A stretch of 64,000 nucleotides of DNA, taken from positions 2,744,001-2,808,000 of the forward strand of contig LR990060.1 in assembly GCA_905147135.1 (NCBI GenBank), given 5' to 3'. The DNA comes from Blastobasis lacticolella. Its lineage: Eukaryota; Arthropoda; Insecta; Lepidoptera; Blastobasidae. This document shows, piece by piece, positions 45,415-56,923 of the stretch (positions are counted from its first letter, which is position 1; each line of letters begins with the position of its first letter). Both the position numbers and the translations under genes were made by a program. The notes beneath the pieces were generated by a model. The model saw nothing but the letters and a program-made list of their open reading frames with translations, was not told where the DNA came from and ran no database searches.

Positions 45415-45532
45415 GCCAACGGCACGCGGTGTTCCCAGGCGGTCACCCATCCAAGTACTGAACGCGCCCGATGTTGCTTAACTTCGGTGATCGGACGAGA
45501 ACCGGTGTTTTCAACATGGTATGGACGTTGGC
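45415..45532 (-). rRNA. 5S ribosomal RNA, copy 12, terminator damaged
   Basis: A24 type, full length. The downstream terminator reads TTATT instead of TTTTT, the only copy in which the T-run is broken. Readthrough is possible unless a later T-run serves. Confidence 0.95.
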
Positions 45533-45835
45533 GATGTCTATGTTCAATTTATAGACCACAATTCACCTTTTTAAACAACACTCTACAATGGCGTTTATCG
45601 TTTCTCAATAACATTGTTTTGTGCGACAAAATTTTACATAACTCTTTAATTCCATAATTATACACTGTTATACATATACAGTACACACTTAAGACCTAAA
45701 GAAAAAAAAACTACTAAATTTTAAAATATTTTTGAACCCCTCAAGAAATCTAGAAATCTCTCAACTGTCATAAAAATCTCGCAACAATGTTAGATAAAGT
45801 TTAAGGTAACTAAATAAGAAAAGAAATTGCAAAAA

Positions 45836-45857
45836 GCCAACGGCACGCGGTGTTCCC
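45836..45857 (-). pseudogene. 5S rRNA truncated to its 3' 22 nt
   Basis: Only the last 22 nt (GGGAACACCG..GGC) and the T5 terminator remain. The sequence then jumps straight to spacer TTTATAGACCAC. The deletion removed 96 nt of gene and the first bases of flank but left the TATA-like box. Confidence 0.93.
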
Positions 45858-46025
45858 TTTTATAGACCACAATTCAACTTTTTAAACGATAATGTTAATC
45901 AACTGACGATTACGTATCAAAAGACTCTACAATGGCGCTTCTCGTTTCTCAATAACATTGTACTAGAAATAACATTGTTTTGTGCGACAAAATTTTCTAC
46001 AATTATTTAATTTCATAATTATACA

Positions 46026-46292
46026 TGGCCGTGTGGTGTCCGGCAGAGTAGAATAGCACCCACCCGTTACACTCATGGGTGTCGTACAAGGCGACTAATG
46101 TTTTCGAGGCAAAAGATCAAGAGTCTCCGTAGTCTGGAAAATGGGCAGCAGCATTTTCCATTGTTATATTTAAACACTGCGATCTCCAACCCGCCTGCCA
46201 AGCGTGGAGATAATGGCAATAACCTCCCCTTTCGTGGGAGAGGCCCTAAGTCCTGCAGTGGACTGTTACGGGCTGTGATGATGATGATGATG
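46026..46292 (+). mobile_element. Family B repeat, complete copy with 11-bp target duplication
   Basis: ATAATTATACA at 46015-46025 and 46293-46303 brackets it inside S spacer. It starts TGGCCGTGTGGTGTCCGGCA and ends GGGCTGTGATGATGATGATG. It lacks RNA polymerase III boxes that I can see. The GAT tail links it to RTE LINEs. Confidence 0.9.
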
Positions 46293-46483
46293 ATAATTAT
46301 ACACTGTTATATACAGTATATGTATACACACTTAAGACCTAATTAAATAAAGTACACAAATGAAAAAAATAGACAACTTGTATTGAAAATAAAATTTTAC
46401 CACTCAAGATATCTAGAAATTTCACAACTGTCATAAAAATCTCGCAAAAAATGTAGATGGAGTTTAAGGTAAAATGGCAAAAA

Positions 46484-46601
46484 GCCAACGGCACGCGGTG
46501 TTCCCAGGCGGTCACCCATCCAAGTACTGAACGCGCCCGATGTTGCTTAACTTCGGTGATCGGACGAGAACCGGTGTTTTCAACATGGTATGGACGTTGG
46601 C
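46484..46601 (-). rRNA. 5S ribosomal RNA, copy 14
   Basis: A24 type, T5 terminator. Numbering counts the truncated locus at 45836 as copy 13. Confidence 0.97.
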
Positions 46602-46712
46602 GATGTCTATGTTCAATTTATAGACCACAATTCAACTTTTAAACGACAACGTTAACGATCAACAGATGATTACGTATCAAATGACTCTACAATGGCGTTT
46701 ATCGTTTCTCAA

Positions 46713-46935
46713 ATTATTTATTTTTTATGTCATACGGTAAGCAAACATAGGCAAACATAGACATTAGCAACACCAATAGTATCGCCAATGCGTTGCCCAC
46801 CTGTATCACACGTTGCTCTGGCAGCAAAAAGGCAAATGCCCCACCACTGCCAAAGCCACGGTTCCCTAAATCCCCACCCCATGGAGCACTGGAGACCTTA
46901 CTAACCGGCAGAAACACAATACTATTTAATTGTAA
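46713..46935 (+). mobile_element. Family D repeat with 5-bp target duplication
   Basis: CTCAA at 46708-46712 and 46936-46940 brackets it in S spacer. Neighbouring spacers show the empty site TTTCTCAATAACATTG. The body has ATGCGTTGCCCACCTGTATC, GCCAAAGCCACGGTTCCC and CAATACTATTTAA. The class is unknown. Confidence 0.8.
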
Positions 46936-47339
46936 CTCAATAACATTGTAATAATAATAACATTGTTTTGTGCTAAAAAAGTGTTCAATTTATAGACCAC
47001 AATTCCACTTTTTAAACAATAATGTTAATCAACAGACGATTACGTATTAAATGACTCTACAATGGCGTTTCTCGTTTCTCAATAATTTTGTACTAGAAAT
47101 AACATTGTTTTGTGCGACAAAATTTTCTACAATTATTTAAATTCATAATTATACACTGTTATATACAGTATATTTACACTTAAGACTTAATTAAACAAAG
47201 TACACAAATGAAAAAAATAGACTACATCATTTGAAAAAAATATTGTAAGATATTTGGAAATCTCTCCACTGTCATAAAAATCTCGCAAAAATTGTAGATA
47301 AAGTTTAAGGTAACTAAATAAGAAAAAAAATTGCAAAAA

Positions 47340-47457
47340 GCCAACGGCACGCGGTGTTCCCAGGCGGTCACCCATCCAAGTACTGAACGCGCCCGATGTT
47401 GCTTAACTTCGGTGATCGGACGAGAACCGGTGTTTTCAACATGGTATGGACGTTGGC
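47340..47457 (-). rRNA. 5S ribosomal RNA, copy 15
   Basis: A24 type, T5 terminator. Upstream, spacer sequence ends after about 80 bp and non-array DNA follows to about 49140. Confidence 0.97.
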
Positions 47458-47674
47458 GATTACAGTGTTCAATTTATAGACCACGATTCAACTTTATGTG
47501 TAAAATTGCTCTTTACAATGGTTCTTATCGTTTTTCAATCGCATTATAACGTTAGACATACAAGATGACCTAATGATTAAAGCGCTTTATATTGAAAAAG
47601 TCGTACTGACCTTGAGGTATCCTAAACACGGCATGAATCACTACAGTCCATAACATTCCAATGCAAGACTCCAA

Positions 47675-47860
47675 CGAAAGGGGAGGTTAGTGCCATTAAC
47701 TCCATGCTTGGCAGGCAGGTTGGAGATCGCAGTGTTATATAACATAAATATAGCAATGGAAAACGCTGCTGCCCATTTTTCAGCCTAAAACATTAGACGC
47801 CTAGACAGTGTAAGAGGTTAGTGCTAGTTTATTCTGTCGGATACCACACGGCCCTAATGC
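47675..47860 (-). mobile_element. Family B repeat, minus strand, degraded
   Basis: AAAGGGGAGGTTAGTGCCAT, CTTGGCAGGCAGGTTGGAGA and TCTGTCGGATACCACACGG are the reverse of family B, with a large internal decay at 47785-47815. Confidence 0.65.
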
Positions 47861-47992
47861 CCACGGCATGAATTACCATTTGAAGGGTAATTCATTAAAA
47901 AAGGGCTTATTATCCCCAATAAGATAAATATGGCCGTCACCCTAGAGCTGATACATCTGTTGGTTGCGTAACTTCTATAGTGGAGACGGAAT

Positions 47993-48140
47993 AATTCTAC
48001 ATGTCACGCCATCTACTGAGCTCACAATGCAACACATAGAACGTGAGTTGTCACGACCACCAAAAGACTGAGCTGACTCTTGTGTTAAATATCGCGAGCG
48101 GCAAAAGATGGCACTGAAATGTACTCATTTGAATGATTTG
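47993..48140 (+). repeat. Array-flank duplication block A
   Basis: It matches 51955-52102 over 148 bp (CATAGAACGTGAGTTGTCAC, GAGCTGACTCTTGTGTTAAA) at roughly 90% or better by eye. Confidence 0.85.
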
Positions 48141-48501
48141 TCTTGACTTATGATGTAGAGATGTTATGAAACTTGAACGTATTTTACTACTTGTATGCAC
48201 AGAAATCAAAGAAAAACATAATTCCTGTCTCTTAAATCATGAGTGAAGCATGCAAACGTCCGCCTTTTTATATGTTGCGAGATTTGAATTTATTTATTTT
48301 GCCCTCTTTACGAATTTATGTATTACCTAGCAACACAACTTTATAATAATAAAAGAATTAAAAATCTTCATTTCAGAGTTATAATTCTTTAATTATATTT
48401 AGCAAATGGAGCGATGTGGGCTCTGCCTCCTAAAATTTCAATTTCCCCAAATAATCATGAGATAGCGGTCGACCTCTACCAACCTTTAGGAAAAACGCTC
48501 T

Positions 48502-48750
48502 ATTATACCTGCGTGGAAGGCCATTAATGATTGCGTTATTTGTTATAGTGCGCAGAAAAGCCGGGTTATAGCACACATTATAATATTATTAGACGGTAGG
48601 CGATAGCTCGGGTAGCTGTAACTATAGACACATCATAAGAATGTAGCGCGCTATAGCAGGCAATGTAAACGGCGCCAGTGGCGCTGCAATCGCACGGAGC
48701 TAAACAAGTAGTCAGACTCGACTACGCTCGCCGTCTCAAATACTAAATTA
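48502..48750 (+). repeat. Array-flank duplication block B
   Basis: It matches 57268-57540 in the same orientation (GTGCGCAGAAAAGCCGGGTT, GGCGATAGCTCGGGTAGCTG, GCGCGCTATAGCAGGCAATG). Confidence 0.85.
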
Positions 48751-49156
48751 GAAAGAAAGAAAGAACGAAGAGTCATTTATTACTATAGCACACAGTTACA
48801 GTTACAGACAAAGTAAACATTAATAATTAAACATATAAAACAATGCGTAGCCTCCCATGCCACCGTTGCTGCCACATGCTGGTATTCTGTGGGCCAATTA
48901 GAGCTTTAAACCTATACATAATGTTCTGTAACCACAGAAACGTAATTTAACCCTTAACATGGTCATTCCCCGGGATTTACTATCAAGTTCTCCTGACGGT
49001 ATGTTACAGCGCCTCTAGCTCTTCTCTCAAATATCAAATGATATAGTGGCCACCCATTTAGCCCATTATTTAGCGCAGTATTTATTATACGTTAATTATT
49101 TCGTTATTTGGACGTTAAGCATTAGGCAGGTGAAGTACTAGCATTACAAAAACAGT

Positions 49157-49184
49157 GTGTATTCAACATGGTATGGTCGTTGGC
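49157..49184 (-). pseudogene. 5S rRNA fragment, 5' 28 nt
   Basis: On the minus strand it has the first 28 nt of 5S with U24 and a substitution at nucleotide 8 (U to A). Its upstream flank no longer has the TATA-like box. It lies about 90 bp from copy 16. Confidence 0.85.
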
Positions 49185-49276
49185 GAATAGAATGTGCAAT
49201 TTAGTGTCATTATTTTATTTTATTTTGATTGTAAACAAACAATATGTCTCTGCCATCAAATAAAAAAAAGCAAAAA

Positions 49277-49394
49277 GCCAACGGCACGCGGTGTTCCCAG
49301 GCGGTCACCCATCCAAGTACTGAACGCGCCCGATGTTGCTTAACTTCGGTGATCGGACGAGAACCGGTGTTTTCAACATGGTATGGACGTTGGC
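49277..49394 (-). rRNA. 5S ribosomal RNA, copy 16
   Basis: A24 type, T5 terminator, M-class spacer upstream (49450-49845). Confidence 0.97.
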
Positions 49395-50154
49395 GATTAT
49401 AATGTTTAATTTATAGACCATATTTCAACTTTTTAAACGACAATGTTAACCAAAAGACGATTCGCAATGACGAGAATAATGAGACCACGCTAAATCCGAA
49501 TCGATTAATAAAAAAAAAAATCTCTGTATGCCAACTATTTTAACGTCATAAACCGTCATTCATAAAAGTCATAATAAACCATTTGATATCTGTAGGATTT
49601 TTTATTTTCGTGAGTTATGCAAAACTTTACAAATAAATGGGCAAAACAATTAAAAAGAAAGTGCTTGAGAAAATTTTCAGCTAGAATAATAATTTAGACA
49701 AACGATCAAGCTAATAGTGACCAAATAACTGAATATCTACAAGAAGGACTGACAAGGACATATTATCCCCAGATTATTGCCATATCCACACGTTATAATT
49801 TTTACTACTGTCAATCAGCACGTACTTATCGTGGCCCTATTGTATCAAATGACTCTACAATGGAGATTATCGCTTCTCAATAACATTGTAATAATAATAA
49901 CATTGTTTTGTGCTATAAAATGATATATTGTTATTTAATTCCGTAATTATACAATATCATATACAGTGTTTACACACTTAAGACCTAATTAAAAGAAGGT
50001 ACACAAATGAAAAAAATTATAGACTACTTCATTCGAAAAAAAATTTCGAACTCCTCAAGAAATCTAGAAATCCTTCAACTGACATAAAAATGTCTCAAAA
50101 ATTGAAGATGAAGTGCAAGGTTATGTCAAATTATATAAAAAATAATTGCAAAAA

Positions 50155-50272
50155 GCCAACGGCACGCGGTGTTCCCAGGCGGTCACCCATCCAAGTACTG
50201 AACGCGCCCGATGTTGCTTAACTTCGGTGATCGGACGAGAATCGGTGTTTTCAACATGGTATGGACGTTGGC
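50155..50272 (-). rRNA. 5S ribosomal RNA, copy 17
   Basis: A24 type with G31 changed to A, the only copy with this change. T5 terminator. Confidence 0.96.
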
Positions 50273-50655
50273 GATATCTGTCTTCAATTTTTAGACCAGA
50301 ATTCAACTTTTTAAACGACAATGTTAATCAACAGATCAGCAGATAATAAGTATGAAATGACTCTACCATGGCGTTTATCGTTTTTCAATAACATTGTAAT
50401 AATAATAACATTGTTATGTGCGACAAAATGATATATGTATAATTATTTAATTCTATAATTATATACTGTCAAATACAGTATATAAGTACACACTTAAGAC
50501 CTAATTAAATAAAGGTACTGAAATGAAAAAAATTATATACTTCTTTAAAAAAAAATTCGTACTCAAGAAATCTAGAAATCCCTAAACTGTCATAAAAATC
50601 TCGCAAAAATTGTAGATAAAGTTAGTTAAACTAAATGAGGAAATAATAGCAAAAA

Positions 50656-50773
50656 GCCAACGGCACGCGGTGTTCCCAGGCGGTCACCCATCCAAGTACT
50701 GAACGCGCCCGATGTTGCTTAACTTCGGTGATCGGACGAGAACCGGTGTTTTCAACATGGTATGGACGTTGGC
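50656..50773 (-). rRNA. 5S ribosomal RNA, copy 18
   Basis: A24 type, T5 terminator. The upstream M spacer carries a repeat G insertion. Confidence 0.97.
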
Positions 50774-51300
50774 GATTATAATGTATAATTTATAGACCAT
50801 ATTTCAACTTTTTAAACGACAATGTTAATCAAAAGACGATTCGCAATGACGAGAATAATGAGACCACGCTAAATCCGAATCGATTAATAAAAAAAAAATC
50901 TTTGTATGGCAACTATTTTAACGTCATAAACCGTCATTCATAAAAGTCATAATAAACCATTTGATATCTGTAGGATTGTTTATTTTCGTGAGTTATGAAA
51001 AACAAATAAAAAGAAAGTGCTTGAGATAATTTTTAGCTAGATTAATAATTTAGACAAAAGTTCAAGCTAATAGTGACCAAAAAACTGAATGTCTACAAGA
51101 AGGACTGACAAGGGCAGATTATCCCCAGATTATTGCCATATCCATAATTTTTACTACTGCTAGTCAATACGGACTTATCGTGGCCCTATTATATCAAATG
51201 ACTCTACAATAGAGTTTATCGTATCTCAATAACATTGTTTTGTGCGACTTAATTATATATAATTATTTAATTCCATAATTATACACTATTATATACAGTA

Positions 51301-51490
51301 CTAGTGGACCCGGCGCGACTTCGTTCACGTACACCTACCCACCCTCTACCCATTTTTCTTGCTTATAAACCTTCCTCTTGAATCACTATATCTATTAAAA
51401 AAAACCGCATCAAAATCCGTTGCGTAGTTTCAAAGATTTAAGCATACAAAGGGACATAGGGACAGAGAAAGCGACTTTGTTTTATACTAT
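51301..51490 (+). repeat. Dispersed repeat family G, copy in 5S spacer
   Basis: It interrupts the ACAGTATATACACAC spacer motif. It reads CTAGTGGACCCGGCGCGACT, GCTTATAAACCTTCCTCTTG, CGCATCAAAATCCGTTGCGT and TTTGTTTTATACTATGTAG. No clear target duplication is seen. Confidence 0.75.
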
Positions 51491-51694
51491 GTAGTGATAT
51501 ACACACTTAAGACCTAATTAAATAAAAGGAACACAAACGAAAAAAATTATAGACTACTTCATTCGAAAAAAGAATTCGATCTCCTCAAGAAATCTCCAGA
51601 AGAAAATCCATCATCTGTCATAAAATCTTTCAAAAATTATAAATAAAGTTAAAGGTTAGGTGTCAAATTATATGAAAAAAAAAAACAGCAAAAA

Positions 51695-51812
51695 GCCAAC
51701 GGCACGCGGTGTTCCCAGGCGGTCACCCATCCAAGTACTGAACGCGCCCGATGTTGCTTAACTTCGGTGATCGGACGAGAACCGGTGTTTTCAACATGGT
51801 ATGGACGTTGGC
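51695..51812 (-). rRNA. 5S ribosomal RNA, copy 19 (last in the array)
   Basis: A24 type, T5 terminator. About 140 bp of M-class flank follows to 51950, then block A' of the flank duplication. Confidence 0.97.
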
Positions 51813-51954
51813 GATTATAGTATTTAATTTATAGACCATATTTCAACTTTTTAAACGACAATGGTAATCAACAGACGATTCGCAATGACGCGAATAATAA
51901 GACCACGCTAAGTCCTAATCGCTTATTAAAAAAAAACTCTGTATGGCAACTAAC

Positions 51955-52102
51955 TAATTCTACATATTACGCCATCTACGGAGGTTACATTGCAACACAT
52001 AGAACGTGAGTTGTCACGACCACCAAAGACTGAGCTGACTCTTGTGTTAAATATCGCGGGTGGCAAAAGATGTCGCTGAAATGTACTCATTTGAATGATT
52101 TG
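51955..52102 (+). repeat. Array-flank duplication block A'
   Basis: Second copy of block A. In the first locus 361 bp separate A from B. Here a 5.2-kb transposon complex lies between A' and B'. Confidence 0.85.
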
Positions 52103-52304
52103 AAATGAAACGCACATAATAGATTATGTTTCTTCGAAACACACAGCGTTGAGTGAAGAAGCTGTCTAAGATTTTACCTTAATAAATGATGCAAACATAC
52201 CAATCAATCCGCATATTACCTCCTTGTTGCTCATTCCAGCAGCAGTGCGGCTTTACTACTTCCATTGAAGCGCCCTGAAACTTGTCATAACATGTTTACC
52301 TCAT

Positions 52305-55099
52305 AGCGTCTACAGATTTTGCCGGCAATGAATGCAAAATCTTATATTTGTTTAAAAAATTGTTTTTTATTACTTATTTCGGTGCGAAATATGTATTAGT
52401 GGTGTTGTGTAATTTGGTAACTATGTTTTTGATGTGTTTTTGTGCAATAAGCGTGCAAAATCGGTAAGTCGAGGCCGTAAATACTGATGCCGGGCGGGTG
52501 CTCCGGACGAAGCTGTGTTGCTGGGCATACCTCATCGTCTTTTAGCCAATGATGAGGCGGATGGTGGAAGCTCAACATCCTCGAAGGATGAAGGTGTAGC
52601 TACCGCGCACCGCAGCGTCCGTGTCTACTTGCACCCCCGCGCATTGGGTTGGAGTGTAGCAGTTGCACCCTTTGGTATCCTCTAACCGCGCATTGTCTTT
52701 CTAAATAACTAACAAGATAGGTTAGTTACATCTTGCACGGTTACCTCTTATTTGTGAAATTTATCTGGTGTCTCGTAAATGCTTGAAGTAAATTATGGAA
52801 GTTATGATTTGTACTTATATTATTGTTACAAGCTGTTAGACATCCAAATAATATAAAATAAAATATATGTACAAAATGTTTACACAGAAGAGGACTTTTG
52901 ACTCCTAGTCAGTGTAAAAAAAATAAAAAATAAAAAATTAAGTAAACTTTCCTGGAGCTAATAGTACATGACATGAGAGAGAACGACAAACATGTATTAC
53001 ATAACAGCTATGTAGGTAATATTAGTACAGAAATTGATAAGGAGGTAGTTAAACTGAAGACTAATAAGAAGGATCTTAGATCTTACTCCCTTACAACAAT
53101 TTGGCTCACCGACTCGGGCGAGTCATCATCTTTCCCGGCGTATGCCAGGGTATGCTTGGAGCAGTGTTCATTATAAATTTACCATAGGGTTGAATACCTA
53201 AAGCGACACCAGGATTTGTGCAATGTAATGCCTCTGGTGTTGTAAATGTCCATGGATTGCTGTACCTGCTACCATCAGGCTATGAGCATGTTTGCCATTT
53301 TAGTGGTATAAAATAAATTAAAGTATATGAAAAGAACTCTCACATTTATAAGACTGTGGACTATTTAGCCATCACAGAGGGAGTTTTGCCTGGTCTCTCA
53401 AACATAGGTCTACCATGAACTAGTTATTTAAACAAGATCTAGTAAATTGGGAAGCGGCTAACCCACAAGATCTCAATCCCAGTTCTCTGTTACGTAACTT
53501 TTAGCCCAAAGTTAGGGATAAGAGCTTTCTTCATAAGTATACCTCTACGTCCAGATGCTCTTTCTCTTCTTATTCAATTCCTGGCAGGTATGCAGACCTG
53601 GTTAGATGGTCCAAATTACTTTAGAAAATAAAAAATAATAATTAAATATAATAATAATTATAGTTAAGTACTGATTGAGACTCAAAAAAAAAAAAGATAA
53701 GGAACATGTGCAGGCAAATACAAATCAATTTGGAAGCAATCCATTTATATGGAAGATATAACGGGTAATCTATGTAATGTTCCCTATAAATCAAACCATT
53801 GCAATTTCCCGTTTGTGGAATACTTACTATTCACTTACTATGATGGTACAGTAACCCAAAGTGAGTCTGGGTACTGTAGGAATAATAAATCTTTTATAAT
53901 TAAAAAAAAAAAAATGATCCTTAGAGGAAAAACATTTTAAACTGATAAGTCAGTCAGTCAGTAATGTATTGCTTACTTCCATATCCCAATAAATATTTAA
54001 TGTGGTAATAATGATTACTAGGAGTTAATGTGGCCTAATGAGTTTCTCTGTATATTACTAGCTGTGAGGTTCTTAGATATAGCTTAGCTGGCTGACTTTG
54101 CTTGATTTAAATTTGTAGTTGAATGTGTTTCTCGTATATTGTATTTTTGCCATACGAATAAATAAATGTGGCTTAATGAGGGCCGACCCCGTGAGGGTTG
54201 AACTCCGACTGTTTGTAGCAGTCACCAATTGAATGATGCATCTCACTGTCTCATCAGTGGTCTATTTTGCTGATATTCTAATAGCCCACCAGAACAGGGT
54301 GACACTGGAAAACCAGACACAGTGGCAATTTCAGAACTCAATTTCTGAACCAGTCCTGGAGCTGGAATACCCCAGGTACTCTACCTCAACCTGTACACAA
54401 TACAGTGATAAGGATAGGATAAATTATAGGTACTATCTAGGGACACATTTTATTATTTAGCTAACCTAACTATTCCAAGGGTGCTTACATTGTCGTTGGA
54501 CTCAGGTCTTTATGAAGTCTTTAGACAGGGCAGACCCAGAGAGAGGAGGTCGATGCCATTTCAAGCGTTATTTGAGATTTTTTGAACGTGCTATAAATAA
54601 CAGAACAGCAAGTCTCCACAAGAACCCAGTAACACACTTACCACCGTTGCAGCGGATGCACGATGGGGAGCTCACCTAGACAACTGTAGTCTGTTAGACA
54701 TCTGGACATCATATCAGAAATGATGGTGTTACAATCTGAATGGTGATGTTTGCCGTATATATGGAGCTGTAAAAGTACATGAAGCAAGCCTTCAGTGTGC
54801 AAACATTCTAGTTCAGTACATATAACAGGACATTACTGTATGTAGTTGCAGGTCAAATCAGCAGTTTAAAACACCTGACAAAATGCAGAATTTGTATGCA
54901 ATACAGACTTGTGAGCTCATTGTCACTTCTTTAACATTTTATGTGGTTTAAAACATTAATAATGGGATTTTCTTTTTCTCATACGCTGGGCGAGTTTTAA
55001 TGTAAAACTCAAAAAACATTTGAGTATTAAGTATTGAATGTAAGTTCTTTAATGGTGTTACATAATTTAGTTGCCACCTAGGTAAATAGCCTTTTACAA
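52305..55099. other. No gene recognised inside the 4.8-kb segment
   Basis: Short frames only (52973-53176, 53749-53940, 54233-54460). The GC-rich part 52480-52720 (ATGCCGGGCGGGTGCTCCGG, CTAACCGCGCATTG) reads like a 5' UTR of a retroelement, but I cannot name it. Confidence 0.45.
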
Positions 55100-55149
55100 C
55101 AGACGGAGGTACTCATTTCCATGCTTTCCTGAATTTGACTGCACATCTC

Positions 55150-55430
55150 ACTGACAGCGGTGTACCTTTCGGGAAGGTACAGCGGCATAGCCGACCGCCT
55201 TTTAAAAATGCTCTTGCCGGAATGGCATTTGTTGCCCCGGGCCTCGGAGGCCTTGATTCGTAACTGGGGCGTCCGTGTTGTGAACATATCGTCTTGACAT
55301 CACCCTCACACTGGTAATCCTCTCAGGGAGGTATAGCGGCATGGCCGACCGCCTTTAAGGAAACAAACCCGTGCCAAAATGGCATCTGTTGCCCCAGGCC
55401 GCGGAGGCCTCGTGGGCGTCCCAGACTGTT
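55150..55430 (+). repeat. GC-rich direct repeat, two copies
   Basis: Positions 55153-55277 and 55315-55430 share GCGGCAT(A/G)GCCGACCGCCTT, AATGGCAT.TGTTGCCCC and CGGAGGCCT. They are followed by a short protein-like frame near 55620-55760 (LPGGPSSEGAGTSRESER..). The family is unknown; a retroelement gag remnant is possible. Confidence 0.55.
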
Positions 55431-56923
55431 GACTCGGCTCGGTTGGGCGAGAATATGTCACTTGGGACTCAAACGATGACTTGACGAAATATTGCGATGC
55501 ATTCAGTAAGACGGAAATTTCGGCTTGCGTGGCCTCCGTCTAATCTGATAACGCGAGTTCTCAATCACATGAACACGGCAGAGAGACCTTACATATTAAT
55601 TGCGCCGAACTAGACTCAGTGCGCCTGGATGCCCTACCTGGGGGCCCGAGCTCTGAAGGAGCTGGTACCAGTAGAGAATCTGAGCGAAAACCTGATAGAT
55701 CTCGCAATTGGGAGACGCTCACCCCTCCACAAGTGGACAAACTGCAAATCTTGGCTTGAAAAAGGAGAGGGGGAGGGGGTGAAGCTACTCAGTGTAGTTT
55801 AGAGGAAAGAGAGAGAGTTACTGGTTACTAAGATGAAACAAACTATTAATTCAGGAATTTTGCAAACTAATATACTAATAACTTGAATATGTATAATGTA
55901 ATGACCTGCACTTATGCCACAGTATTATCCTTTTTCTCCTCCTGAGTAATATTGTCTGCAGAAATATCCACGTGTATGATTATGCAGATGTCTTCCTGAG
56001 GTCAGAAGAAGAGTCAAAGCCGTTCTTCTTGACATGTCATGCAGTGTGCATAGGGAGATGGTGGACTATTTTAAAAAGTAATATAATAGTTTTGTGTCAA
56101 ACACAGGCACTCTCTTGGGCTGTGGTTTACTCAGAGAAATAGCTTTTAGAATCTGCTGCACATAAAGGTTTATCATATATTCTCATTTAATGGGACACAA
56201 TGGTGGAAATAACCAACTCGTATAAAATATACCCACTGTACAGGTTAGAATGTCTTTTAAAAATAAGGTATCTAGAAATATAGCTAGCTCCTGGCCTTCA
56301 GGAGGTTTAGGGTGATGTAATGTGAATTAAAAGAAACATTTATAAAAATATAATTAAAAAAGGTATTTCTAAATAGCAGTCCCTCTAAATCTTTATTTAT
56401 GGAGAACATGGAGAGGCATCAACAAGGATTTTCCTAGAGAACAACCCTTAGACAAGTAGGGAAAACTGGAAGAGTTATATAATGTACAAAAATTTTACTG
56501 TCATCAGGTTGGCAGAAAAACAGACTCAATTTCATATTGATTTTTACTTTTGGTAAGGTGTTCATTACCTGATTTAAAACCAGAGACTGTTGTGTAGTGA
56601 TTAACTTTTATGTGTAATTACTGTTAATGTTACTATTGTTTGTAAGGGCTTCCCTAATAAGACTCTTATATTCAGCTTTACATTTTTATGGTTATTTTTA
56701 AGGTTACAATTGTTGCTGACGTCATTAGCAATATAATATGTTGATTTTTGGAATAACATTTCATAGAAATTTCTATAATTTTGAAAGGAGTCGTGGTATT
56801 TTTGACATACTAAAATGTTTTATGTTTCAGAATACCTAAACTAAACATTAAAATTGCATATTATTTCAATTATTTGATCACATAGCGTCTGCAATCCTCT
56901 TTCACCAGCAGTAAACAAACAAG
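55431..56923. other. No recognised gene
   Basis: After the gag-like frame the sequence becomes AT-rich with no supported feature. Confidence 0.5.

Larger units (their letters stand above)
31610..51960 (-). repeat. 5S rDNA tandem array invaded by transposons
   Basis: Nineteen 5S loci on one strand with start-to-start spacings of 421 to 1937 bp, or 4694 bp where foreign DNA is inserted. Class S spacers carry TCAAATGACTCTACAATGGC and ACTGTTATATACAGTAT. Class L spacers add CCGCCTGCTCTTAAGTTTAA and GATACCCCACATGCCATAGT. Class M spacers add GCAATGACGAGAATAATGAG and ATTATTGCCATATCCACA. L and S spacer also occurs without a gene at 31610-33188. Non-array DNA occupies about 34885-36990 and 47560-49140. 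Confidence 0.92.

Noticed and set aside
31610..51960. CRISPR-like or satellite array
   Set aside because: Repeat units contain 5S rRNA genes with promoters and terminators, and spacers are homologous rather than unique.
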